Shown here: positions 43,741-52,920 of the stretch, piece after piece
Numbering within the stretch: the stretch's first letter is position 1
Layout of the letters: the number at the start of each line of letters is the position of its first letter
Assembly (NCBI RefSeq): GCF_014138435.1
Contig: NZ_JACJIM010000001.1
Span: 744,001 to 808,000 of the forward strand
From: Methylobacterium fujisawaense
GTDB taxonomy: Bacteria > Pseudomonadota > Alphaproteobacteria > Rhizobiales > Beijerinckiaceae
DNA: 64,000 nt
Direction: 5' to 3'
Notes under the pieces: generated by a model
What the model was told of the DNA's origin: nothing
The model's input: only the letters and a program-made list of their open reading frames with translations
The model's database searches: none
Program-made: the position numbers and the translations under genes

Positions 43741-45069
43741 GTGCAGACCAATTTTGCTCCCGCCCAGCTCGCCGATCCCGCCATGGCGGCCTCGGAGAAG
43801 ATCCTGCGGACCTGCGTGCATTGCGGCTTCTGCACGGCGACCTGCCCGACTTACCTGCTGCTCGGCGACGAGCTCGATTCGCCGCGCGGCCGCATCTACC
43901 TGATCAAGGACATGCTGGAGGGCGGCAAGCCGGCCTCGCAGGAGGTGGTCAAGCATATCGACCGCTGCCTCTCCTGCCTGTCGTGCATGACCACCTGCCC
44001 GTCCGGGGTGCACTACATGCACCTCGTCGACCATGCCCGGGCCCATATCGAGAAGACCTACGCGCGGCCGGCCGGCGACCGGTTCCTGCGGACGCTGCTC
44101 GCCCAGGTCCTGCCATACCCGAACCGGTTCCGCCTCGCCCTCGCCGCCGCCAAGCTCGGAAGCCCGGTCCGCGGGCTGGTGGCGCGGCTGCCGCGGGTCG
44201 GCAACCGCCTCGCCGCCATGCTCGACCTGGCGCCCGCCGGGATGCCGCCCCGCGAGCCGACCAACCGGCCGGGCCGGTTCCCGCCGACGGGCGGCCCGGC
44301 GACCAAGCGCGTCGCCCTGCTGCGCGGCTGCGCCCAGAGCGTGTTGCGGCCGGACTTCAACGCGGCGGCGATCCGGCTGCTCAACCGGCACGGGATCGAG
44401 GTGGTGCACGCCAACGAGGGCTGCTGCGGGGCGCTGACCCACCACATGGGCAAGGAGGATTCCGCCCACGCCCATGCCAAGCAGACGATCGACGCCTGGG
44501 ACGCCGAGATCGCCAAGGGCCTCGACGCGATCTTGGTCACCGCGTCCGGATGCGGCACGACCATCAAGGATTACGGCTTCATGTTCCGCGACGACCCCGC
44601 CTATGCCGAGAAGGCGCGGCGCGTGTCGTCCTTGGCCAAGGACGTCACCGAGTATCTGGCGTTGCTCGACCTCGCTCCGGTGGCCGAGAACGACCTCGTG
44701 GTGGCCTACCACTCCGCCTGCTCGATGCAGCACGGCCAGGGCATCCGGCTGGAGCCGAAGACGCTGCTCAAGCGGGCGGGCTTCACCGTGAAGGACGTGC
44801 CCGAGGGCCATATCTGCTGCGGCTCGGCGGGGACCTACAACATCCTGCAGCCGGAGCTGGCTGCGAAGCTGCGCGCCCGCAAGGTCGCCAACATCGAGCG
44901 CGTGCGCCCCGACGTGATCGCCACCGGCAACATCGGCTGCGCCACGCAGATCGGGAAGGGCACCGGCATCCCGATCGTCCACACGGTCGAGCTGCTCGAC
45001 TGGGCGACCGGCGGCCCGAAGCCCGCCGCGCTCGCCGGGGTGGCGCCGCGGATCGCGGCGGCGGAATAG
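43741..45069 (+). CDS. glcF: Glycolate oxidase iron-sulfur subunit GlcF
   Basis: This is a 442-residue electron-transfer subunit. Two 4Fe-4S ferredoxin motifs are intact: CVHCGFCTATCP (Cys 25, 28, 31, 35) and CLSCLSCMTTCP (Cys 76, 79, 82, 86). The C-terminal half has the paired CCG domains GCCGALTHH and CCGSAGTYN typical of GlcF/HdrD. The GTG start has AGGAAGAG five bases upstream. It receives electrons from the flavin subunits and passes them to the membrane quinone pool. Confidence 0.95.
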   Translation: MQTNFAPAQLADPAMAASEKILRTCVHCGFCTATCPTYLLLGDELDSPRGRIYLIKDMLEGGKPASQEVVKHIDRCLSCLSCMTTCPSGVHYMHLVDHARAHIEKTYARPAGDRFLRTLLAQVLPYPNRFRLALAAAKLGSPVRGLVARLPRVGNRLAAMLDLAPAGMPPREPTNRPGRFPPTGGPATKRVALLRGCAQSVLRPDFNAAAIRLLNRHGIEVVHANEGCCGALTHHMGKEDSAHAHAKQTIDAWDAEIAKGLDAILVTASGCGTTIKDYGFMFRDDPAYAEKARRVSSLAKDVTEYLALLDLAPVAENDLVVAYHSACSMQHGQGIRLEPKTLLKRAGFTVKDVPEGHICCGSAGTYNILQPELAAKLRARKVANIERVRPDVIATGNIGCATQIGKGTGIPIVHTVELLDWATGGPKPAALAGVAPRIAAAE

Positions 45070-45741
45070 GATCCTCCCGGTCGGATCGCCGCCCCGGCAT
45101 CGCGCGCGCACGCACCGGGCCCAGGGGACGCGCTACGACGCAGGACCGCGCACGCAGGGACGGCGGCTCCGCCCTCGCGCGCCATGACAGCCCCGTGACA
45201 TCTATTCACGCTTGACCCTTGCCAAATCCGCACAGCGGTCTGTAATGATGAGGACCCCTCTCCGGTCCCGCCGGTCGCCGCAACGGCCCGCGGACGTGAC
45301 CGAATTCCTTGCGAAAACGGTCGCGGTGTCGCGGCGGGCCGTTTCGGTCCGTCTGACGGCGACGGGTGTCGCCCGTGATCGGGCAGGTGTCACACGACGC
45401 GGCGGAGCTTCTCCGCCGCACCCCAGAATTCACGGCCGATCCCCATCGGCCGAGATTGTTTCGCGAGGTCGGGACCACGATGGACGGACGCACGGCCCAG
45501 CATAGAGCTGCGCGTGCCCCGGAGGCGCAAGAGGCGCGTCGCACCGGTCCGTCCCTCCTCCCGGCCTGTTTCAACCCCAGGCGCCCAGGGCGCCGAACGG
45601 CGGTTGACGGCAATTTCCCCTCGAACCCATCCGCCTCGGCGACGAGGCCGGCACCCCACCCGACAGGTTTGACGTCGGGCGAGGCGCCGCCGGGACCACG
45701 GGCACGGAGAACGACGTCGGCCGCCATGCCGAGAGTCCGAC
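45070..45741 (+). promoter_or_regulatory. Long leader region of the RNase E gene
   Basis: No gene is recognised in these 672 bases; the short frames present lack family features. Genes for RNase E commonly carry long untranslated leaders through which the enzyme controls its own mRNA, so this stretch is a plausible autoregulatory leader. That is inference from position. Confidence 0.45.
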
Positions 45742-48700
45742 ATGGCCAACAAAATGCTGATCGACGCGATGCACCCGGAGGAGACCCGGGTCGTCACGGT
45801 CCACGGGTCTAGGGTCGAGGAGTTCGATTTCGAAGCCGCCAACCGGCGTCAGCTGCGCGGCAACATCTATCTCGCCAAGGTGACCCGGGTGGAGCCGTCG
45901 CTCCAGGCGGCGTTCGTGGAGTATGGCGGCAACCGCCACGGCTTCCTGGCCTTCAACGAGATCCACCCCGACTACTACCAGATCCCGCTCGCCGACCGGC
46001 AGGCGCTCCTCGAGGAGGACGCCCGCGACGCCGAGGAGCACCGCGAGCGCGAGGAGCGCCGCCGCCGGTCGCCGCGCCGCTCCCGCGGCCGCCGCGCCGA
46101 GGCCCGCGCCCGCGGCGCCGACGAGACCGTGAGCGCCGAGGACGGGCACGAGGCGTCCCAGACCGAGGATCAGGCCGAGATCCGGACGGAAGCCGGTTTC
46201 GATCCGGCCGCCGAGCCCGATACGCTCGCCGAGCATCCCGAGGCCGTGCGGGAGGCCCTCGCCTCCGAGACCGCCGCCGGCGACATCCCCGTGGCGCAGG
46301 ACGAGCCGGCGCAGGCCGCCGAGGCCGCCCCTGCCGAGGCGCCGTTCGACGCTGCCCCCGCCGAGGCCGCCCCTGCCGAGGCGCAGGCGGCGCACGACAT
46401 GGCCGGGCCGGTCGCTGACGACGCCGCCGCCGAGCAGGACGCCCCGGTCGAGGCCGAGGCCCGCATCGCCGTGGCGGGGGCGCTGACCGTCGCCGAAGCG
46501 CCGGCCGAGTCCCTCGCGGAGGAGACCGCCGAGCCGGCGGACGCCGACGAGGCGGATGACGCGTCCGACGAGGACGACGAGGAATCCGACGACGAGGATG
46601 AGGACGAGGACGAGTCGGAGGACGACGAGGACGAGTCCGACGAGGATGAGGACGAATCGGACGAGGATTCCGACGATCCCGACGCCGAGCCCAAGATCGC
46701 CCAGGTCGGCGGCAACGGCGACGCCCTGGCCGAGATCCCCGAGCGGCCCCGCCACTACCGCCGCCAGTACAAGATCCAGGAGGTGATCAAGCGCCGCCAG
46801 ATCATCCTGGTTCAGGTGGTCAAGGAGGAGCGCGGCACGAAGGGCGCGGCGCTCACCACCTACCTGTCGCTCGCCGGCCGCTACTCGGTGCTGATGCCCA
46901 ATACCGGTCGCGGCGGCGGCATCTCCCGGAAGATCACCTCGGCGGCCGACCGCAAGCGCCTTAAGGAGGTCGTGCAGGATCTGGAGGTGCCCGAAGGGAT
47001 GGGCGTCATCCTGCGCACCGCCGGCGCCTCGCGCTCCAAGCCCGAGATCGCCCGCGACTTCGAGTACCTGATGCGGCTGTGGGAGTCGGTCCGCGAGCTG
47101 ACGCTGACCTCGATGGCGCCCGCGCTGGTCTACGAGGAAGGCTCGCTGATCAAGCGCGCCATCCGCGACCTGTACAACAAGGATCTGGACGAGGTTCTGG
47201 TCGCCGGCGAGGACGCCTACCGCGAGGCCAAGGACTTCATGCGGATGCTGATGCCCGGCCAGTCCAAGGTCGTGAAGCCCTACCGCGACCCGACGCCGAT
47301 CTTCGCCCGCTTCGGCGTCGAGCAGCAGCTCGACGCGATGTTCTCCAGCCACGTCTCGCTGAAGTCCGGCGGCTATCTGGTGATCAACCCGACCGAGGCC
47401 CTGGTCTCGATCGACGTGAACTCGGGCCGCGCCACCCGCGAGCACGACATCGAGGACACCGCCCTCAAGACGAACCTGGAGGCCGCCGAGGAGGTTGCCC
47501 GCCAGCTGCGCCTGCGCGACCTCGCGGGCCTGATCGTCATCGACTTCATCGACATGGAGGAGAAGCGCAACAACCGCGCCGTCGAGAAGAAGCTGAACGA
47601 GTGCCTGAAGAACGACCGCGCCCGCATCCAGGTCGGCCGGATCTCGCCCTTCGGCCTCATGGAGATGAGCCGCCAGCGCATCCGCACGGGCGTGCTCGAA
47701 TCCTCCTCGATCCCCTGCGCCCATTGCGGCGGCTCGGGCTTCGTGCGCGCCACCGCCTCGGTGGCCCTGCACATCCTGCGCTCCATCGAGGAGGCGCTGC
47801 TCAAGTCGGCGAGCCACAACCTCGTGCTGCGGACCCGCACCGAGGTCGCCCTCTACATCCTCAACCAGAAGCGCGGGCACCTGCGCGAGCTGGAGATGCG
47901 CTTCGGCGTGACCATCACGATCGCGGCCGACGAGCGGCTGGCCGCCACCGCGGCCTTCCAGCTTGACCGCGGCGAGCCGGCTCAGCGCGCCGAGGGTCCG
48001 GTGACGGGCGTGCGCGCCCAGGCGATCTCGCCCACCACGGAGTTCGAGGACGAGGACGAGGAGGCCGACGAGGTCGAGGCCGAGGTCGAGGCGGATGCCG
48101 AGGGCGAGGCCGAGGAGGGCCGCGCCGAGACGCGCGAGGAGGCGACGCGCGAGGAGGGTGAAGGCCGCCGCCGGCGGCGCCGCCGCCGCCGCCGGGGCGG
48201 GCGTCAGGACGGTCGCGCCGAGGAGGATCGCGGCGACGATGATCGCCAGGAGGGCGAGCGTTCGGACGAGGACGGTCGGGACGAGGACTGGGACGGCGAG
48301 GAGCCGGCCGCAGCCGAGGCGCCGGCCGAGGCCGTCGCAGCCGAGGCCGGGGAGACCGATGAGGCCGTGGCCGGCCCCGACGAGGCGGCCCGCGCCGAGG
48401 ACGAGGGCGGACGCCGCCGCCGCCGCGGACGCCGCGGCGGTCGCGGACGGAGCGAGGGCCGCACGCGGGACGCCGCCGAGACGGAGGATGCTCCCGACGC
48501 GGTGGGCGAGACGGTGGCCCTGTCGGCGGAAGAGCCGGTGAGCGCCCAGGCGGTGGCGGAGGCGGTTGAGGCCGCCCCGGCGGCCGGCCGCACCGAGACC
48601 GCCGTGGATCTGCCGGTGGCGGAAGCCGAAGCCCCTGCGCCGGCCGACCGAGAGCCCGCCGCTGCGCCGGACGCCGCGACCGCTGGCCCGGCGGAGGTCC

Positions 48701-48804
48701 CCGCGGAGCCCGTGGCGGTGGTTCTGACGCCGCCCGCCGATCCGGACCGTCCCAAGCGCGCGGGCTGGTGGTCGCGCACCAAGGCCGCTCTGACGGGCGA
48801 ATGA
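45742..48804 (+). CDS. rne: Ribonuclease E/G family endoribonuclease
   Basis: This is the main mRNA-decay endonuclease, 1020 residues. The N-terminus (MANKMLIDAMHPEETRVV, then QLRGNIYLAKVTRVEPSLQAAFVEYGG) begins the S1 domain, which is split by a highly acidic insert at about residues 95-335 and resumes at HYRRQYKIQEVIKRRQ (His338). The catalytic core has LVSIDVNSGRA (Asp near 557) and LIVIDFIDMEEKRNN, and the zinc link CAHCGG uses Cys659 and Cys662. The C-terminal 300 residues are disordered Arg/Glu/Ala-rich scaffold, ending in RAGWWSRTKAALTG, a likely degradosome contact. A large open frame on the other strand is a codon-bias shadow. Confidence 0.96.
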   Translation: MANKMLIDAMHPEETRVVTVHGSRVEEFDFEAANRRQLRGNIYLAKVTRVEPSLQAAFVEYGGNRHGFLAFNEIHPDYYQIPLADRQALLEEDARDAEEHREREERRRRSPRRSRGRRAEARARGADETVSAEDGHEASQTEDQAEIRTEAGFDPAAEPDTLAEHPEAVREALASETAAGDIPVAQDEPAQAAEAAPAEAPFDAAPAEAAPAEAQAAHDMAGPVADDAAAEQDAPVEAEARIAVAGALTVAEAPAESLAEETAEPADADEADDASDEDDEESDDEDEDEDESEDDEDESDEDEDESDEDSDDPDAEPKIAQVGGNGDALAEIPERPRHYRRQYKIQEVIKRRQIILVQVVKEERGTKGAALTTYLSLAGRYSVLMPNTGRGGGISRKITSAADRKRLKEVVQDLEVPEGMGVILRTAGASRSKPEIARDFEYLMRLWESVRELTLTSMAPALVYEEGSLIKRAIRDLYNKDLDEVLVAGEDAYREAKDFMRMLMPGQSKVVKPYRDPTPIFARFGVEQQLDAMFSSHVSLKSGGYLVINPTEALVSIDVNSGRATREHDIEDTALKTNLEAAEEVARQLRLRDLAGLIVIDFIDMEEKRNNRAVEKKLNECLKNDRARIQVGRISPFGLMEMSRQRIRTGVLESSSIPCAHCGGSGFVRATASVALHILRSIEEALLKSASHNLVLRTRTEVALYILNQKRGHLRELEMRFGVTITIAADERLAATAAFQLDRGEPAQRAEGPVTGVRAQAISPTTEFEDEDEEADEVEAEVEADAEGEAEEGRAETREEATREEGEGRRRRRRRRRRGGRQDGRAEEDRGDDDRQEGERSDEDGRDEDWDGEEPAAAEAPAEAVAAEAGETDEAVAGPDEAARAEDEGGRRRRRGRRGGRGRSEGRTRDAAETEDAPDAVGETVALSAEEPVSAQAVAEAVEAAPAAGRTETAVDLPVAEAEAPAPADREPAAAPDAATAGPAEVPAEPVAVVLTPPADPDRPKRAGWWSRTKAALTGE

Positions 48805-48808
48805 AGCA

Positions 48809-48844
48809 TTGCGCCTCCAGATAGATCCATATCTGGAGGCGCAA
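48809..48844 (+). terminator. 15-bp perfect hairpin after rne
   Basis: TTGCGCCTCCAGATA (48809-48823) is the exact reverse complement of TATCTGGAGGCGCAA (48830-48844), with a 6-nt loop, 4 nt after the RNase E stop. No T-run follows. It may end or protect the transcript. Confidence 0.6.
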
Positions 48845-48966
48845 CCTCTGGCAGCGCCGCCGATTGCACTTCCGCAGAGTGCTATATCGGCGGCGGGCAG
48901 ATCCGGTTATCCTTCACCATTGATTGAAGGTTCTGTGCGAGGGTCCGCTTCGATTCGGATATCGGA

Positions 48967-50220
48967 GTGTCCCGCATGTTCAGTTTGCGTCGGCAGCGTC
49001 ACGTTTCTGACGCGGTCGCAACCCCGGTCATAACGCCTGCGCCGTCCACGATTCCGGCGGCGGCGCTGGTCGTGGAACCTCTGCGTCCCGAACCCGAATC
49101 GACCGTCGATCGCGAGTGGCTGTCGCTCCTGGCGCGCCTGTCTGCCTCCGCCTCCGACGCCGGGACCTCCATCGGCTGGATGACCCACGACGCCTCCGGC
49201 ACCGCCGAGCAGGCCCGTCTGATCGCGGCAGCGAGCGAGGAACTCGCCGCGACGACGGGGGAGATCGCCGCCCGCTCCTCCTCGGCGGCCGAGACTGCCG
49301 AGACGGCCCGGGCCGGTATCGTCACCTGCGTGGGCGACCTTCACCGCGCCACCGAGGGCATGCGCGGGATCGAAGAGGGGACCGAAGAGATCGGCAGCCG
49401 GCTCGACAGCTTCTCGACCGCCGCCCTGCGGATCGAGGAGATGGCCGGCACCATCGCGGCGATCTCGGCCCAGACCAATCTGCTGGCGCTCAACGCCACC
49501 ATCGAGGCGGCACGGGCCGGCGAGGCCGGCCGCGGCTTCGCGGTGGTCGCCGCGGAGGTCAAGACGCTGTCGGCGCAGACCGCCAAGGCGACCGACGAGA
49601 TCCGGGCGCGGGTCAGCGGCCTGCGCGAGGAGATGGCGGCGATGCAGGCCGCGGTGACCCGCAGCCGCAACGCGGTCGAGGCCGGCGCCTCCGCGATGAT
49701 GCGGGCCAATGCCCGCGTCGAGGCCGAGAGTGGCGCCGTGGCGAATGTGGCGGCGCAGATGCGCGAGGCCTCGGAGATCCTCGGCCAGCAGATGCAGGCC
49801 ACCGGCGACATCGCCCAGAATGTCGGCCGCATCGCGGAAGGCACCGACAAGGCGCGCCGGGAGATCGGTGATGCCCTGGCGCAGTTGAGTCGGATCGAGG
49901 ATCTGGGGCGTACCCTGCTCGATCGCCAGATCGGGACCAGCGCGGATCAGCAAGTGATCCGCCTTTCGGCGGATTGCGCGGCCTGGCGCCGCGCGATCGC
50001 GGCGACCCTGGTCGGGATGCGCTCGACCGACACGCCGCCGGAGGGGATCCCCGCCGATTCGACGCGCGCCGCCGCCATCGAGCGGCCGCTGGCGCAGGCC
50101 CGCGAACAGGCAGCCGCCCTGATCCGCCACGTGCGCAGCCAGGCCTGGGATCAGGCGACCACGGCCTTCGTCGCCTTCGAGGCGGCCGTGAAGGAGGCCC
50201 GGTCGGCGATCGAGGCCTGA
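48967..50220 (+). CDS. Soluble (cytoplasmic) methyl-accepting chemotaxis protein
   Basis: This chemoreceptor of 417 residues has no transmembrane segment. A Pro-rich N-terminus (1-60) is followed by a short signalling bundle (about 65-310) that has the conserved tip [25 protein letters not shown]. The last 90 residues form a separate helical domain containing [16 protein letters not shown] (Cys near 337), reminiscent of zinc-binding CZB domains but with cysteine where the usual first histidine would be. The start is GTG; an ATG three codons later is an alternative. It stands alone between rne and uraD. Confidence 0.88.
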   Translation: MSRMFSLRRQRHVSDAVATPVITPAPSTIPAAALVVEPLRPEPESTVDREWLSLLARLSASASDAGTSIGWMTHDASGTAEQARLIAAASEELAATTGEIAARSSSAAETAETARAGIVTCVGDLHRATEGMRGIEEGTEEIGSRLDSFSTAALRIEEMAGTIAAISAQTNLLALNATIEAARAGEAGRGFAVVAAEVKTLSAQTAKATDEIRARVSGLREEMAAMQAAVTRSRNAVEAGASAMMRANARVEAESGAVANVAAQMREASEILGQQMQATGDIAQNVGRIAEGTDKARREIGDALAQLSRIEDLGRTLLDRQIGTSADQQVIRLSADCAAWRRAIAATLVGMRSTDTPPEGIPADSTRAAAIERPLAQAREQAAALIRHVRSQAWDQATTAFVAFEAAVKEARSAIEA

Positions 50221-50260
50221 GACCCGGGCCGGTTCCGGGACCGCCGCGTCGCGGGTCGTC

Positions 50261-50770
50261 TTACGGCGTGATCAGGCGGTCCAGGCGCATCCGGGTAATC
50301 TGGGCGACCTCCTCCAGCGCGGTCGCTTCCTCGACCGCCGGATCCCGGCCGAGCCGAGCCTCGAAGATGGACCGGATCTCGGCCCGTCCCCGGCCTCGCA
50401 CGGCGATGATGAACGGGAAGCCGAAGCGCGCCCGGTAGGCGGCATTCAGGCGGTCGAAGACTTGCGCGTCGGCCTCGCCCATGCGGTCGAGGCCCGCACT
50501 CCCCTGCTCGCTCGCGGAATCCGCGGTGAGGCTGCGGGCGCGGGCCTCGGGCCCGGCGAGTTCCGGATGGCCGTTCAGGAAGGCGCGGCGGGTTTCGACG
50601 GGGGCGGCACGCACCGCCGCCATCATCGCCGCGTGCAGATCCGCGATGTCGGCGAAGGGCCGCCGGGCCCAGGCGGCCCGAGCCACCCAGGGCGCATGCT
50701 CGAAGACGCTGCCGAGGAGCGCCTCGAAGGCCGGCGCATCCATGTCGTTCAGGGCGGCGAGACCGGTCAC
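50261..50770 (-). CDS. uraD: OHCU decarboxylase (2-oxo-4-hydroxy-4-carboxy-5-ureidoimidazoline decarboxylase)
   Basis: UraD completes urate breakdown to S-allantoin. At 169 residues it has the normal size. The catalytic histidine is in FLNGHPELAG (His68), and SASEQGSAGLDRM and FGFPFIIAVRGR are family blocks. No urate oxidase or HIU hydrolase gene is seen nearby. Confidence 0.93.
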   Translation of the reverse strand: MTGLAALNDMDAPAFEALLGSVFEHAPWVARAAWARRPFADIADLHAAMMAAVRAAPVETRRAFLNGHPELAGPEARARSLTADSASEQGSAGLDRMGEADAQVFDRLNAAYRARFGFPFIIAVRGRGRAEIRSIFEARLGRDPAVEEATALEEVAQITRMRLDRLITP

Positions 50771-51107
50771 GCGACCGGTCCTGCGTTGGCACCGGGCCGG
50801 GCTCGGGCAGCGGGGACGGAGGGCTTCAACGGGGACTCCTGTCGCACGGGTGAGCGGACGGCCCGTTGCGGTGGAGACCGGGCCTTCGGGGCCGAAGGTT
50901 TCTCACGGCGCGCGACCGCGCAAGGCCCAGCCCAGATCGCGCCCTGCGCGTTGCACGGCCATGCGGGCGATCCCCCGCGACCTTGTGGTGGTCCTCCGCC
51001 GATCTCGCACAAGCCGGCCCCGCCGACCAGATGCCGCGCCCCGGGGGCTGTCATCCCGCGCCGCCTGGTCGATGGCGGATGATGCCCCGGTCTCGCTAGA
51101 CCGCCGC
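50771..51107. other. Gene-free stretch between uraD and the DUF2934 gene
   Basis: No gene is recognised in these 337 bases; the open frames on both strands are Arg/Ala/Pro shadows without domain features. Confidence 0.4.
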
Positions 51108-51413
51108 TCAGGCCGGCGGCGAACCGGATGCCGGATGGTTCGGCCGATCCGCGCTCTTCCGGCGCTCCCGCTCCTTGCGCAATTCCCGCTCGGCCAGCAG
51201 CCAGAACTCGATCTCGAAACCCTCCGGCCGGTGGTTGCGCTCCCAGAGTTCGTAGGCCCGCTCGCGGATCTGCTCGAACGTGAGGGCATCGGGCGACCGG
51301 GCCGGAGGCTGGGTTACAGCGTCGTCGGATCCGGACGAGGGCCCGGGCTCGACCGACGGCGTCACCGCCGCCGGAAGCTCCGGGGGCGGTCGGAAATCGG
51401 GGGGCACGTCCAC
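51108..51413 (-). CDS. DUF2934 domain protein
   Basis: This is a 101-residue protein with a Pro-rich N-terminus and a short helical domain, FEQIRERAYELWERNHRPEGFEIEFWLLAERELRKERERR, typical of DUF2934. Function is unknown. The GTG start (VDVPPDFRPP) lies 13 nt after the stop of the upstream DUF3606 gene; a longer frame would overlap that gene. The pair probably forms a small operon. Confidence 0.75.
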   Translation of the reverse strand: MDVPPDFRPPPELPAAVTPSVEPGPSSGSDDAVTQPPARSPDALTFEQIRERAYELWERNHRPEGFEIEFWLLAERELRKERERRKSADRPNHPASGSPPA

Positions 51414-51426
51414 GATGCCACCGCGC

Positions 51427-51597
51427 TCAGGAGGCCGGCTTGTCGAGATAGGCGGCCACGCTCGTGATCCGGCTTCCAACCATGGTCACAGCCTTGCGCA
51501 GCCGCTCCTCGCTGACGCCGAAGCGCTGTGCCCACTCCTCGCGGATGGCGCGGTCATAGATGTCGATATGCGTCTTGCCTCTGAATTCGGTGGACAT
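51427..51597 (-). CDS. DUF3606 domain small protein
   Basis: This is a 56-residue protein beginning MSTEFRGKTHIDIYD; the core EEWAQRFGVSEERLRKAVTMVGS is the DUF3606 pattern (short helix-turn-helix-like protein found in many Alphaproteobacteria). Function is unknown. It is the first gene of a pair with DUF2934. Confidence 0.75.
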   Translation of the reverse strand: MSTEFRGKTHIDIYDRAIREEWAQRFGVSEERLRKAVTMVGSRITSVAAYLDKPAS

Positions 51598-51834
51598 TCT
51601 GTGCCCGCTCCGGTTCGCCGTGAGCCGCGGACATGCCGGGCTCTCCGCAAGGACAACCGGGGTCGAAGCCTTCGGTTGCGGCCGGTCGCACGGCGAGCGC
51701 CGCCGGCTCGCGGACCGTATCCCGTACCGGGTCGACGTGCCTAGTGGACGGGTCGGAGCTGCGGGCTGATCGGGTGCCGGAGCATCGATCCCGTCGCCTG
51801 CTGCTTCAGCTGAAACAGGCCGGGATCGCGACCT

Positions 51835-52173
51835 TCACCGCGCGTCCGCTCCACGCCCCTCCGCCACCGCCTCACAGGCGAAGGGTGACGGCGGCGCCTC
51901 GACGCCGCGCCAGCGGCCATAGGTCCAGGGGCGGTACCACGCTGCCCCCGCGGGCAGCTGCTCCGGCACGAGATCGATCCCGTGGGTTCCGAACGGGCCG
52001 CAGCGGCAGATCCGGGCGACGCCCATCCAGCCGCCGGGCCAGACCCCGTGCCGGGCGATGGCCGTGTCGGTGTATTCGGAGCAGCTCGGCCAATGACGGC
52101 ATTGGCGGCCGATCAGACCCGACAGGGTGAGCTGATACAGGCGGATCGCCCAATGGGCGGCGCGCCGGACCAT
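51835..52173 (-). CDS. yidD: Membrane protein insertion efficiency factor YidD
   Basis: This 112-residue peripheral membrane protein assists YidC-mediated insertion. The hallmark cysteine blocks are present: SGLIGRQCRHWPSCSEYTDTAIARHG and RICRCGPFGTHGIDLVP. It lies 4 nt after the NifU-like gene on the same strand, so the two are cotranscribed. Confidence 0.95.
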   Translation of the reverse strand: MVRRAAHWAIRLYQLTLSGLIGRQCRHWPSCSEYTDTAIARHGVWPGGWMGVARICRCGPFGTHGIDLVPEQLPAGAAWYRPWTYGRWRGVEAPPSPFACEAVAEGRGADAR

Positions 52174-52177
52174 GCCC

Positions 52178-52621
52178 TCAGGCGGCCCGTCGCTTGGCGG
52201 CGATCTGATCGAGGGCGTCCACCACCGCGTCGAAGGTCAGGAGCGTCGAGGCATGGCGCGCCTTGAACGCCCGCACCGGCTCCAGCACCGCGAGGTCCGC
52301 CCAGGCGCCGTCGGGCGCAGGCCCGTTCTCCTTGAGCATCGCCCGCATGGTCTCGCGGACGCTGCGCAGCTCCTCTGCCGTGGTGCCGACCACGTGCCGG
52401 CCCATCAGCGACGAGGAGGCCTGCCCCAAGGCGCAGGCCCTCACCTCGTGGGCGAAATCCGTCACCCGGCCGTCCTCGCCGAGGACGAGGTCGACCGTCA
52501 CGGTCGAGCCGCAGAGGCGGGAATGGGCGGTGGCGCTGGCATCCGGGTTCTCCAGCCGACCGAGCCGGGGGATATCGGCGGCAAGTTCCAGGATACGGCG
52601 GTTGTAGATATCGTCGAGCAT
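52178..52621 (-). CDS. NifU/SufU-like iron-sulfur cluster assembly scaffold
   Basis: This is a 147-residue IscU-fold protein. Candidate cluster ligands are Cys in HSRLCGSTVTVDL and Cys in EVRACALGQASSSLM; the third cysteine normally found near the C-terminus of IscU is not seen, which is usual for the alphaproteobacterial form. The start MLDDIYNRRIL has GAGG five bases upstream; an earlier ATG exists. It is followed by yidD. Confidence 0.85.
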   Translation of the reverse strand: MLDDIYNRRILELAADIPRLGRLENPDASATAHSRLCGSTVTVDLVLGEDGRVTDFAHEVRACALGQASSSLMGRHVVGTTAEELRSVRETMRAMLKENGPAPDGAWADLAVLEPVRAFKARHASTLLTFDAVVDALDQIAAKRRAA

Positions 52622-52920
52622 CGGGTCCTCAACCGGAGGCGTCAATCCCATCGGGACTCTGCCGCGTGCATCGCGCATTGCGCGTTGCCCCGCGAACGAT
52701 GATATAGGCGCCGTACGGTCGCTTCGCGAGGAGGCGGGCCGTCGACCAGGGTCGCGCCCACGGCCACGGTGGTGCTCACGGCTTTAGACCATCCCGGGGC
52801 GCCGGCTTGAAACCTTTTCGAGCCCGGGAACTTCCCTCGAACGCCCGACCCGATCCGACGATGTACGCAAAGCCCGACAGCACCCCGATGAAGTCCCGCA
52901 TCGCGCGGGCCGGAGATGCC

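Noticed and set aside
45571..47880. Minus-strand frame of 769 codons opposite rne
   Set aside because: It is a Val/Leu/Gly-rich shadow produced by the acidic insert and catalytic core of RNase E.
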